Assembly: GCA_963843365.1 (NCBI GenBank)
Contig: CAWJKG010000003.1
Span: 620,001-684,000 of the forward strand
Source: Bog-473 sp963843365
GTDB taxonomy: Bacteria > Actinomycetota > Acidimicrobiia > Acidimicrobiales > RAAP-2
Length of the DNA stretch: 64,000 nucleotides
Direction of reading: 5' to 3'
Part shown: positions 53,344 to 62,000 of the stretch, piece after piece
Numbering within the stretch: the first letter of the stretch is position 1
Layout of the letters: every line of letters starts with the position of its first letter
Position numbers and translations under genes: made by a program
Notes under the pieces: generated by a model
Database searches by the model: none
Seen by the model: the letters and a program-made list of their open reading frames with translations, nothing else
Told to the model about the DNA's origin: nothing

Positions 53344-53907
53344 CTACCGATAGACCGCCAAGCAACCGCCGGCCCATCCCGCGGCGATGTCCAGTGGGTT
53401 CGGAAGGAGCACGTTGCCGGTCTGGAGCTGACTACCGATGAATTTGGCCCAACCTTTGATCTGCGTCCCGTGGGGCGCGGAGAGGGGCGCGATGGCCCTC
53501 GTAGCTGCTCCATCCGTGTGCACATACCCCATCGTCCACCACCCCGAGATCAAGGGAATTTGTTGTCCTCCCTGCTGGATGTCGAGTGGCACGAGGATGG
53601 TGCTGTGACCTTGTTTAGAGCCGTCGTATGCGGCGAACCAGGCATTGGGAGCGCCGGGACCATTGTCCCAGAGGAGCTCGGCGGGGGCGTACCACAGGTA
53701 GGCAATTCCGCCTGCAGGGACGTTCGGTGGAGCACCGAAGGTATGGGTTCCGCCATCCGCGATGTCGGCGAAACAGAAGTCGTATTGAACCCCGTTGACA
53801 GTCAGGCTCGCGGGTATCGCGAACGCCACGCTGGTGGTCTGCACTCCGTGCCCAGCGAGCTCCCCGTTGGTGGTCCCATCCATGAAATGGATCGTGGAGT
53901 TGGGCAT
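53344..53907 (-). CDS. Hypothetical beta-rich protein
   Basis: 187 residues starting MPNSTIHFMDGTTNGELAGH, with AAGGGGGTAG before the ATG as a good ribosome-binding site. It is rich in Gly, Trp and Tyr (GGIAYLWYAPAELLWDNGPG, WWTMGYVHTDGAATRA) and looks like a beta-sandwich, perhaps carbohydrate-binding. No signal peptide is seen. It ends 66 bp upstream of the toroid gene start, so the two are likely co-transcribed and may work on one polysaccharide. The space 53908-54175 has no gene. Confidence 0.68.
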   Translation of the reverse strand: MPNSTIHFMDGTTNGELAGHGVQTTSVAFAIPASLTVNGVQYDFCFADIADGGTHTFGAPPNVPAGGIAYLWYAPAELLWDNGPGAPNAWFAAYDGSKQGHSTILVPLDIQQGGQQIPLISGWWTMGYVHTDGAATRAIAPLSAPHGTQIKGWAKFIGSQLQTGNVLLPNPLDIAAGWAGGCLAVYR

Positions 53908-54175
53908 AGCTACCCCCTTCGTTGCCCCCGCGAGCGCACGGGGAGCTCCGATTGCATGAGCCTACGAAACGCTCTCACCCCGTGCAATGCCTATTGCGCG
54001 TGTGTGCTGACCAGCCACTGTGTCAGCGGCATCCCGGTGTCACCTACCGCCGGTACGGGTGCCGCCCGTCCGGCGGTCGGAGGCAGTCTGAACATCGTCC
54101 GTCGTCATCCTCGATCCCGGGCACTCTTCGAAGGCGTCACATATGGTGTGTTCCCCGACGAAATGGAGAGCCGCC

Positions 54176-54487
54176 GTGTGGGCACAACTGATCACGACCC
54201 GCCTGAAGCCTGGAAAAGACCAGGAGTTGCCGAAGCTTTTCGATCAGTTGAAGGGCACCGAGCAAGCAGGCTCAGGGCTGCTTCGGTCAACGGCATACAG
54301 GGACCAAAAAGATCCCTCCCGCTTGTACATGCTCGTCATCTTTGAGAGCGAGGAAAAGGCCCGGGCCCGAGAGCAGGACGAACGCCGTCAGGAGGGTTTG
54401 GCAGTTGCGAGGGCGACCATGGCTGACCTGTTCGAGGGTGCTCCCGAATTCGTCGATCTCACCGTGGTGAATGACTTCGCACCTTGA
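54176..54487 (+). CDS. Antibiotic biosynthesis monooxygenase-like (ABM-fold) protein
   Basis: 103 residues from GTG (VWAQLITTRLKPGKDQELPK). The layout and the RLYMLVIFESEEKARA segment match the small dimeric ferredoxin-like ABM fold. GGAG lies about eight bases ahead of the GTG. Such proteins range from heme-degrading and quinone monooxygenases to proteins without known activity. No substrate clue nearby. Confidence 0.7.
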   Translation: MWAQLITTRLKPGKDQELPKLFDQLKGTEQAGSGLLRSTAYRDQKDPSRLYMLVIFESEEKARAREQDERRQEGLAVARATMADLFEGAPEFVDLTVVNDFAP

Positions 54488-54998
54488 GCAGTGCCGTGTC
54501 GCAATGAGACTACAGCTGTAGTTGGGCGCACATGCTGCTCAGCCGACGAACGGAGGCACTCTGCGAAATAGCACGGCGATGTGAAGTGGGCGCTGATTGT
54601 TGCCATTCCGATCCTATTTGCCCCCTTTTGGCCGTCTTCTTTGTGGCGCTTCGGCAGAGCAATCACGAGCTTCATGATCAGACTGCCGCTATGCCATAGG
54701 CACAGCGTCGAATGTGGAAAGGCGTGATTTACGGCTGCATTCCGGCGATTGTGGTCGGAGGGGCGATACGGCGTCGCGAAGTCATTCTCCGGATTTCTCT
54801 AAGGACTCGCGTGTGCCGTAGGTGTGCTGTAGATCACGATCACTCTTTGCGGCCTTGGGGATGAAGCGAAGAGCCAGAACGATAGTGAGGGGTTCGTCGG
54901 GGTAGGTGCCCCGTCCCGGTGTTAGGGGGCAGGAACGGATACCTGGGTCCGGTTGATCGTTTGAGGCACTCGTTGCGACGGGAGGTCATGATGGTGTT
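54488..54998. other. 511-bp intergenic region with a possible broken small membrane gene
   Basis: Mostly non-coding. A GTG at 54581 opens VKWALIVAIPILFAP. With one indel in the run at about 54620-54630, it would continue LLAVFFVALRQSNHELHDQT and end AAMP at a TAG (54697-54699). This is a plausible 38-residue single-helix protein but not proven. The hairpin motif copy at 54913-54930 lies before the next gene. Confidence 0.35.
54913..54930 (-). repeat. Island hairpin motif, copy at 54.9 kb (reversed)
   Basis: GTCCCGGTGTTAGGGGGC, preceded by GCCCC; GCCCC and GGGGC can pair. First copy in the reversed orientation. Confidence 0.7.
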
Positions 54999-55760
54999 GT
55001 GCCCAACAGCGATTTGTCTTTCGCGCTTGAGCTGGCATATCTCGCTGCCGACGTGAGCATGAAGACGTTCAGACGTGCTGAGTTGACCGTCGAGACCAAG
55101 GCCGACGGCAGTCCCGTGACCGAAGTGGACCGGACGGTCGAGGCGGTTCTACGCGATGCGATTGGCAAGTACCACCCATCTGATCGGGTAGTTAGCGAAG
55201 AGTTCGGCGGAGTGCCCGGTAGAGGCCGTTGCTGGTATCTGGACCCGATCGAAGGGACCAGTCTCTACATCGAAGGCAGTCCCTATTGGAGCACGCTGAT
55301 CTCGCTCGCCGTCGATGGTGTGGTCACGACCGGCGTGGTGGATTATCCGGCCGCCGAGCGGCGTTACTGGGCGGTTCGGGGTGGTGGGGCGTTCGCGAAC
55401 GGTGATCCGATGCAGGCGTCCACCGTCTCCCGACTCGAAGCAGCGACCGTTTGCGATGACTACCGCCGCAACATCGAGCGTGCCACCCCGGGGCACCCCC
55501 TTGTTCGATTGGCTCACCACTGCTCTACGGTGCAACCTCCCCCCCAAGGCCATTCGCAGCTCGTGGTGGCATGCGGCGGAGCTGATGTCGCCTTCGACTC
55601 GGGCGGTGGCCCCTGGGACTACGCACCCTTTGTGATCCTGCTTGAGGAAGCCGAAGGTGTAGCGAGCGACACTCAGGGCAAGCCCCGTTTTGACGGTGGC
55701 TCACTCCTCGTTACCAACGGTCGTCTTCATAGTCAGGCCCTTGCCATCCTGGGTTCATAG
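54999..55760 (+). CDS. Inositol monophosphatase-family protein with variant metal motif
   Basis: 253 residues from GTG. IMPase-fold motifs are SEEFGG (about residue 67), WYLDPIEGTSLYIEG and GGPWDYAPFVILLEEAEG. The canonical DP-x-DGT is DPIEGT here, so the second metal ligand Asp is Glu. This is a known type of variation, but it makes activity uncertain. Relatives include histidinol-phosphatase and CysQ; the substrate is unknown. A second family member sits at 9455 outside the island. Confidence 0.83.
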   Translation: MPNSDLSFALELAYLAADVSMKTFRRAELTVETKADGSPVTEVDRTVEAVLRDAIGKYHPSDRVVSEEFGGVPGRGRCWYLDPIEGTSLYIEGSPYWSTLISLAVDGVVTTGVVDYPAAERRYWAVRGGGAFANGDPMQASTVSRLEAATVCDDYRRNIERATPGHPLVRLAHHCSTVQPPPQGHSQLVVACGGADVAFDSGGGPWDYAPFVILLEEAEGVASDTQGKPRFDGGSLLVTNGRLHSQALAILGS

Positions 55761-55787
55761 CCGGGCTATGCCGCCGGATAACGCCCT

Positions 55788-55809
55788 GTCCCGGCGGTCG
55801 GGAACGGGC
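55788..55809 (-). repeat. Island hairpin motif, copy at 55.8 kb (reversed)
   Basis: Core GTCCCGGCGGTCGGG, followed by AACGGGC; GCCC before it can pair with GGGC. It stands 20 bp before the gene at 55828. Confidence 0.65.
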
Positions 55810-55827
55810 TTATGCGAGACTGTTTTG

Positions 55828-56460
55828 GTGGTGATCGCGCCGGTCTGGGAAACCCGCCCTCGGCACCGGGAGCAGCTCAGCAAGAGGCACCGAGATCCTC
55901 GTGGCGTCTGGCTCTTCACAATTACGGGCGCCATGATCGCCGGGGTCTTTGTCACTGCATGGATGCTCACCTCTCTAGGAGGCAGCGTCGCTGTCACGTT
56001 TGCTGCCGGAGGGGTTTCGGTCGTGGCACTCATGGTCGTCGTTACCGCTGGCCTGGAGTTGGCTGATGGTCGTGGTCGTCGCAGGCTCATCTCGCTCCTG
56101 GTGACGATCGTCGCTTGCGTGGCCATCATGTCTGCCTCGTGGAGCGGTGCCCTCTTGAGACTGAAGGTGGTGGGCAGCGAAGGAGCATGGTCGCAGGCCG
56201 CGCGCACTGCCTGTGTCGGCAATCGGACAAGCCAACTGGATCTGCCGAGTCTCGGACGGGTCGAACAGATTTCATGTGACGGCGGGCAGATCATCTTCCC
56301 GGGTCCCAACAGAACCTCGGGGCTCATCTACAGCACCGGTTCAGGCCAGCCTGGTTTTCCGAATGAATGCGTCGGCCACATCAGCGGACCCTGGTGGCAG
56401 TACGGGGGCAACGATTGTTCGGGATGGCCGGGGGAAATGCATCCCGTCCCTGGGGTGTAA
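55828..56460 (+). CDS. Membrane protein of unknown function
   Basis: 210 residues from one of two adjacent GTG codons. Three hydrophobic helices (GVWLFTITGAMIAGVFVTAW, VAVTFAAGGVSVVALMVVVT, LISLLVTIVACVAIMSAS) are followed by an extracytoplasmic part with four cysteines (RTACVGNRTS, ISCDGGQI, NECVGH, NDCSGW). No family recognised. The longer frame from 55690 would cover the hairpin motif and the previous gene. Confidence 0.62.
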   Translation: MVIAPVWETRPRHREQLSKRHRDPRGVWLFTITGAMIAGVFVTAWMLTSLGGSVAVTFAAGGVSVVALMVVVTAGLELADGRGRRRLISLLVTIVACVAIMSASWSGALLRLKVVGSEGAWSQAARTACVGNRTSQLDLPSLGRVEQISCDGGQIIFPGPNRTSGLIYSTGSGQPGFPNECVGHISGPWWQYGGNDCSGWPGEMHPVPGV

Positions 56461-56467
56461 CAGCACG

Positions 56468-56487
56468 TTTCCGGCGATCGGGGATAG
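56468..56487 (-). repeat. Island hairpin motif, copy at 56.5 kb (reversed, degenerate)
   Basis: TTTCCGGCGATCGGGGATAG; matches the GGCG-NN-CGGGG core. It lies between the stop at 56460 and the start at 56523. Confidence 0.55.
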
Positions 56488-56522
56488 TGCGAAAATCGCA
56501 GCTCTGAAGTACCTTCGTGGGC

Positions 56523-57077
56523 ATGCCGGCGCGCCACCTTCGACGGCACGGCTGGTCGGGCATGGCCCTCCTCGGCCTGATGCCCCTTCTGGTATTCATC
56601 GGATCGACCTCCATCGCAAGCGCAGTGACGACGCCTGAGGGTGTTCCACAACCGCTCCACGTCTCTCAATCGTCGCTTGGGCCGAAACCCGGTATGCGCA
56701 TTGTCGGCTCGCCCAACGTGGTCTGGGTCGATGGCCAGTCGGGCCGAGTGGCTTTGGGCCTGTTCTTGACCAACAAGGGGACAGTGCCCTACGCCTGCAA
56801 AGCGCTCACAGCCACACAGATCCCAACGAAGGGCGTTTACCGCGGACGCTTTTCTCCCCAATGGTCGTGTACGGGACGTGGCCTAACAATCGCGCCGGGA
56901 TCTCGTGACTTCATCTGGTTCGTCATTCCGGGCAACACGCACCTCCCGAAGGACATCGTCGTGCTGCCCTATACCTCGAACACGGGCCGAATGGTTTGGA
57001 CCGTTGCAGGCTGTCCTACTCTCCCCAAATCTTGTCTGGGACGCTTCCAGAAGTTGCCGGTGACCGTAGGATCGTGA
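56523..57077 (+). CDS. Secreted protein of unknown function
   Basis: 184 residues from ATG 56523. A signal peptide is visible (HGWSGMALLGLMPLLVFIGS, then TSIASA). The mature part is beta-rich with four cysteines (PYACKALTA, WSCTGRG, AGCPTLPKSCLG). No family recognised. It has hairpin motifs on both sides. Confidence 0.65.
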   Translation: MPARHLRRHGWSGMALLGLMPLLVFIGSTSIASAVTTPEGVPQPLHVSQSSLGPKPGMRIVGSPNVVWVDGQSGRVALGLFLTNKGTVPYACKALTATQIPTKGVYRGRFSPQWSCTGRGLTIAPGSRDFIWFVIPGNTHLPKDIVVLPYTSNTGRMVWTVAGCPTLPKSCLGRFQKLPVTVGS

Positions 57078-57115
57078 CAGCGGCATGCGGAGAAGGAGCG
57101 TCGCCAAGGGCGCAC

Positions 57116-57136
57116 ATACCGGCGTAGCGGGACAGG
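57116..57136 (-). repeat. Island hairpin motif, copy at 57.1 kb (reversed, degenerate)
   Basis: ATACCGGCGTAGCGGGACAG, between the genes ending at 57077 and 57138. Confidence 0.5.
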
Positions 57137-57137
57137 T

Positions 57138-57467
57138 TCACGTCGGACTATGAGTAGAGACCCGCGGCCGAAGTAACCACCTCGAAACGAGAATCCATAC
57201 GCCCAACAGGATGACGCAAATGAATGCCATCCACATGGCGGAAGGCCACGTCGTTGTGCTCGTTGCCCAGGAAGGGTATGGCGTTGAGACGCATCCTGCC
57301 GAGTTGGGACCAGGGCAAGGGACGGAGCGTGGATTGGAGATCGCGACGTATGTGTGACTCAGGCTCGAAATCCACAACCCAATCAAACTCAGCAATACTG
57401 CGCAGGCACCCATTACAAGACCTCGTCGGTTCCATGAGCCCGTCCGCACGTTCAAATTCTCGCACAC
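57138..57467 (-). CDS. Small membrane protein, uncertain
   Basis: 109 residues from GTG, or about 91 from an internal ATG (MGACAVLLSL). Two hydrophobic helices (MGACAVLLSLIGLWISSLSH and AMWMAFICVILLGVWILVS) enclose a loop with two cysteines (VPCPGPNSAGC). The topology matches other island proteins. It is on the opposite strand and has no clear ribosome-binding site, so the call is tentative. Confidence 0.5.
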   Translation of the reverse strand: MCENLNVRTGSWNRRGLVMGACAVLLSLIGLWISSLSHTYVAISNPRSVPCPGPNSAGCVSTPYPSWATSTTTWPSAMWMAFICVILLGVWILVSRWLLRPRVSTHSPT

Positions 57468-57514
57468 GGAAGACCAGAAGCACTAGCCCGAAAGTGCCTG
57501 CTTCGTACGGTTCA

Positions 57515-57538
57515 CCCCGTCCCGGCGTTCGGGGCACC
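57515..57538 (-). repeat. Island hairpin motif, copy at 57.5 kb (reversed)
   Basis: Core CCCCGTCCCGGCGTTCGGGG; CCCCG and CGGGG can pair. A second hairpin (CGCCCGA-TCTTC-TCGGGCG) follows within 10 bp. It lies ahead of the lipoprotein gene. Confidence 0.75.
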
Positions 57539-57595
57539 CATGACGCCCGATCTTCTCGGGCGAACCCATCTGCTCGTCCTCGGGTCATACTTGAC

Positions 57596-58004
57596 ATGGG
57601 AGCAATCATGAGATGGAGGTCGGAGGGAATCAGCCGGGCAATATGCCTTCCGGCGGCGCCCGTGGCACTACTACTGGTGCTTGCTGGATGCTCGTCAAGT
57701 CCGACTTCTCCGCACGCAACAACAGGTGTCGTCACCGGCACCGCACAAGCCTGTGCTGGGCCCGCCTACGTACCCATAGCCAAATTGCGTGTCTACCGAG
57801 GCGACGCAGCCACGGCCAGAAATGAAGTCTACCGACGAGCCAACGCCGTGGCCACTAAACAGGTCCCCACGAATACGACATACCGATTCGTCCTGCCGCC
57901 TGGTCGATACTTCATTACAAACAGCAGTACCCAAATTCGCCCACCCCTTCGTGCTCTCTGCAGGGACCACTGTTCATCTGGACGTTCCGAACTGGTGTGA
58001 GTAG
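57596..58004 (+). CDS. Lipoprotein of unknown function, one frameshift
   Basis: The start is ATG 57596 or 57608 (MRWRSEGISRA). A lipobox is clear (PVALLLVLAGCSSSP). The mature part (AGPAYVPIAKLRVYRGD, PTNTTYRFVLPPGRYFITN) reads in the first frame to about 57930. It should then continue KFAHPFVLSAGTTVHLDVPN with WCE and TAG at 58004 in another frame. That ending is the normal close of this actinobacterial exported-protein type (a small beta-sandwich). As sequenced, the first frame ends at 58000 with an unrelated tail. Confidence 0.65.
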
Positions 58005-58043
58005 CCCGACTCTCTCGGGTCGTGAACTTGCCGCCTACTCCAC

Positions 58044-58064
58044 CTACCCGGCGTTCGGGGTCAC
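58044..58064 (-). repeat. Island hairpin motif, copy at 58.0 kb (reversed)
   Basis: CTACCCGGCGTTCGGGGTCA; last copy before the convergent gene ending at 58082. A GAAC/GTTC and GCCG/CGGC pair can form with bases about 20 upstream. Confidence 0.7.
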
Positions 58065-58081
58065 TCCTTGATGCTGCGCAG

Positions 58082-58920
58082 TCACCAATCGAACCGGTAG
58101 GGGTTCAACCCTTGCGACGTGATGCCAACGATAGGTGAGTCCAGTTTCTGTCCCGTGGCCGAACCGAGATATGGGGCATCTCCGAACGAAAACACCCCGC
58201 CATCAGAGGCGACAGTCCGATATCCGGTCCCATCGGGATTGGCCTCGATGCCGACCATTGGCGCGGCGAGCACTCTGCCGGCCATCGACCCTTCGAAAGC
58301 AGCGTCGCCAAACGCGAAGACGCCGCCGTCCGAGGCCACGAGCCAATAGCCCTTTCCGTCTGGTGCGGATGCCATGCCGACGATCGGCTTGTTGACTTTG
58401 ATGGCGCCAGCCGACCCATGGAACGAGGCGTCACCGTAGGAGAACACGCCTCCGTCGGACGCCACCAGCCAATACCCACCTCCGTCTGGTGTTGGCGCTA
58501 TTCCGACGATGGGCTCGTTGAGCCGGATCGCTCCGGCCGATCCATGGAACAGAGCGCTGCAGACGGGGAAGACGCCACCGTCAGACGTGGCGAGCCAGGC
58601 GCCCGTGGGAGCGGGGCGATGCCTGCGAGGGGTGCGTTCACGTTCACGTCCGGACCCGTGCTGAAGTCGCACGATCCGGTGTTTCCCTCTGGGATTGCGC
58701 CGGGGCTATAGGTGAGATGCGTCGGCTCGTGAGCCCCGCTGTCGCCTATCCAGTATCCCTGGCCGTCCGAAATCGCTGAGATCGACACGCAGGAGGGGAA
58801 ATCGGGGGACAGTCCACTGCCACCGCTGCTCTGGCACGGTGACTGCGTCTTCATTTGGAGCTCAGAGCCGAAGTACGGTGCATTGAAGGCGTAGGTCGAT
58901 CCGAACCCGTCCCGCAGCGC
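58082..58920 (-). pseudogene. GYWLVASDGG-repeat protein, frameshifted and cut at the island end
   Basis: The first part (GSTYAFNAPYFGSELQMKTQ to VNVNAPLAGIAP) and the second part (APTGAWLATSDGGVFPVCSA to the stop at 58082) lie in different frames, switching near 58613 where one C seems missing. The second part has four units of about 42 residues, each with a GYWLVASDGGVFxFGDA pattern, common in secreted proteins of Acidimicrobiia. Upstream the frame closes with a TAG inside the 18-bp repeat at 58909-58926, so the 5' end looks lost through the island junction. An ATG at 58854 could still start a shorter product. Confidence 0.65.
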
Positions 58921-58926
58921 CTACCA
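58909..58926. repeat. Distal copy of the tRNA-Val 3' end (candidate att site)
   Basis: GTCCCGCAGCGCCTACCA, 17 of 18 identical to 44932-44949. Similarity does not extend further on either side. Confidence 0.6.
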
Positions 58927-58966
58927 GTTGTCGCCCGGGCGAGGAGCGCGTCGAGGCGTGCGGCCG

Positions 58967-58996
58967 CCACCTCTTCGGCTTCAGGGGAAGAGGTGG
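58967..58996. terminator. Terminator-like hairpin after the repeat-protein gene
   Basis: CCACCTCTTC and GAAGAGGTGG pair around a 10-nt loop, with CCGGGTTTTC on the plus-strand side. It lies about 75 bp past the stop of the large minus-strand gene and near the island end. Confidence 0.7.
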
Positions 58997-59069
58997 CCGG
59001 GTTTTCGACTGTTGCTGGCGGCGACTGGTGGCGGAAGAGCAATCCATGCCGCCACCTGTCCGCCTCGCG

Positions 59070-62000
59070 TTACTGAAGCGACTTCGAACCGATGACGGAG
59101 TTGCCGCCGTCGGAGACGGACCCGGTGTTGCCACTGACGGTCAGCGAGCCGAGGATCCCATTGGACGTCACGGTCGCCCCTCCGTTGTTCTTCTCCACCT
59201 GCACCGCTCCCAGCCAGGCATTGTCCGATACTTGAACGCCGTCGCTATTGGCGTTCACCGCCACCCCACCCGCGCCCAGGTTCCCGTCGAAGGTGACACC
59301 AGCGCTGTTGGAGGTGAGCGACACGCCACCGATCATTGCGTTGCCGAGGCAGGCCGACGAATCGTTTCCGACGACCACCCGGGTGGCCGCCAGGGTCGCC
59401 GAAAGGTTTCCAGCCAGGTTGGTGCTGCAGACCTCGAGATCGGCACCGCTACTGAAGCCGATGGAGCCGACGACGATCGCACCTTCGATCTCAAGGGATC
59501 CGTTGGTCTGCACGCTGATGTTGCCCAGTTGGACGCAGCCAGGCGGAATGAGCACCGACTCGCCCGAGGTGACCACGATCGACCCCCAGTGGTCACAGAC
59601 GACGGTCGTCGTGAACGTCACGGTGAGTATCCCGGGTGCGAAGGCAAACGTGTAGTTCGCTGCGGCCAGGGTGCCGATCGAACACGTGATCGGGTAAGTG
59701 CCCCCGGCGCTGGTCGCCGTGGCGGTGGTTGTACAGGCCGGCGATCCCGTGACACCGGACGTCGCGAGCGTCTGACCGTTCACGTAGCCGGTGATGGTGG
59801 CGGTAAGGGCCGGCACAGCGGCTCCGAAGGCCTTCGACACGTTGTTCGCAGTGACTGTCAGCGTGGCCGGGTTCACGGTCACCGTGCCCGAGCCGTAACT
59901 GATCTTGTAGTTGGCGTTGGTGGCACCGCTGCAGCTCGACTGGTAGGTGCCCACATTGCTGGCCGAGGTTACCGCCGCGGAGCACGTCAACCCGGTGAGG
60001 TTCGAAGCGCCCTGACCGCTCGGGAAGCCGCTGAAGCTGGCGGTGATCGTCGGCACCGTGCCCCCGTAGGTCATAGTTGCCGACGACGCCGTGATGGTGA
60101 GAGGTGCCGGGCTGACGAGGACCGATCCCGCCGCGTAGCTGATGGCGTAGTTGGCATCGACCGCGCCTGAGCAGCTGGTCGAGTACGTGCCCACCGTGCT
60201 CGATGACGTCGCCGTTGTCGAGCACGTGGGCTTGGTGGTCAACGACGAGGCCGACTGGCCGTTCACGAAGCCCGAGTATGAGGCGGTGACTGCCGGTGGC
60301 GTGCCGCCGAAGGTCATGGTCCCCGACGATGCGGTGACGGTGAGCGGTGCCGGGCTGATGGAGACCGAACCGCTGGCGTAGACGATCGAGTAGTTGGGAT
60401 CGACGGCGCCTGTGCAACTCGTCGCGACGGTCCCGACCGGGCTCGTCGACGTGGCGGAGGTCGAACACGTTGGCGATGTGGTCAGCGACGCTGCGGTGTC
60501 ACCGTTCACAAAGCCCGAGTACGACGGGGCAACTGTCGGCGCGGTGCCCCCATAGGTCATTGAACCCGACGAGGCCGTAATGACGAGCTTGGCCGAGCCC
60601 ACCGCAACGACACCCGGAACGTAGCTGATGGCGTAGTTGGCGTCAGCGGCACCCGAGCAGTTGCTCGCGTAATTTCCGACCGGGCTCGACGATGTGGCGG
60701 TAGTCGAGCAGTTGGGCGCCGTCGACAGCGAGGAGACGCTGTCCCCGTTCACGAATCCGGCATAGCTTGGCGTGATCGCCGGTACGGTGCCGCCATAGGT
60801 GGCGGAGGCCGACGAGGCGGTGACCGTCAACGGGGCCGCCTTCACGACCACGGCGCCGGGGATGTAACTCACCGTGTAGTTGTCGTCGACGCCACCCGAG
60901 CAGCTGCTCGGGTAGCTACCGACGGGGCTCGACGACGTGGCCGTGGTCGAGCACGTGGGCGCCGTCGACAGCGAGGCGGCGCTGTCTCCGTTCACGAATC
61001 CCGAGTACGACGCGCTGATCGTCGGAACGGTGCCACCGTAGGACATGGAGCCCGAAGAGGCCGCGACCGCCAGTGGTGCAGGTCCGACAACGACTTCACC
61101 GACGACGTAGCTGATGGTGTAGTTGCTGTCGGCGGCACCCGAACAGCTCGTTGAGTACGTGCCCACTGGACTCGAAGCATCTGCCGTGCTCGAACACAGG
61201 GGTGTGTTGCTGAGGGATGTGGCGCTGTCCCCGTTCACGAAGCCCGAATAGCTCGGAGTGATCGTGGGCGGCGTGCCGCCATAGGTCAGCGAGCCGGTCG
61301 AGGCCGTGATGACCAGGGGCGCCGCGCCCACCTGCAGGACTCCGGCGATGTAGCTGATCGCATAGTTCGCGTCCACGGCTCCCGAGCAGTTGGTCTGATA
61401 GTTCCCGACGGGGCTGGCCGATGTGGCCGTGGTGCTGCAGGTCGGTGGCGTGGTCAGCGACGATGCTGTGTCCGCGTTCACAAATCCGCTGTAGCTGGCC
61501 GTAATGGCCGGCACAGTTCCGCCGTACGTCGAAGAATCCGACGAGGCGGTGATCGTGAGCGACATCGGGTCGACCTGAACCGATCCGTTGATGTAGCTGA
61601 TTGTGTAATTCGGGTCCGCCGCTCCCGAGCAGCTGCTCGAGTACGTGCCCACCCCGCTGACCGATGTCACCGCACTCGTGCACGACGGCTGGGTCGTGAA
61701 CGATGACGCCGAGTCGCCGTTCACGAAGCCCGAGTACGACGCCGTGATCGTGGGGGCAGCGCCTCCGTAGGTGATCGACGCCGAGGACGCAGTGATGCTG
61801 AGAGACGCCTGGCCGATGGTGGCCTCGCCGTTTGCGTAGTTGATGTCGTAGTTGTCCGCGGCAGCCCCGCTGCACGACGTTGTGTAGGTCCCCGCGGGGC
61901 TTGCCGACGACGCGCTTGTGGTGCACGCGGGTGTAGCCGTGAAGACGGAGGCGTTGTCGCCGTTCACGAAGCCCGAATACGATGCCGAGATCGCTGGGAC

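Larger units (their letters stand above)
44932..58926. mobile_element. Putative tRNA-Val-inserted genomic island
   Basis: GTCCCGCAGCGCCCACCA at the tRNA 3' end (44932-44949) recurs as GTCCCGCAGCGCCTACCA at 58909-58926, matching 17 of 18 bases. This is the usual sign of site-specific integration at a tRNA. Sequence between them is less GC-rich, and most proteins are short and unknown. The gene at the distal end is cut at the repeat. No integrase or recombinase other than the IS transposase is visible, so the island would be immobile alone or use an enzyme supplied elsewhere. Confidence 0.55.

Noticed and set aside
46465..58064. Classical integron attC sites
   Set aside because: Some copies contain GGCGTT or TAACGCC, but I could not find consistent paired R and L boxes at attC spacing, nor an integron integrase. 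Kept as an unexplained motif instead.
58851..59042. Minus-strand ORF over the hairpin near 58.97 kb
   Set aside because: It covers a terminator-like stem and the att-like repeat; the protein has no supported start or family.
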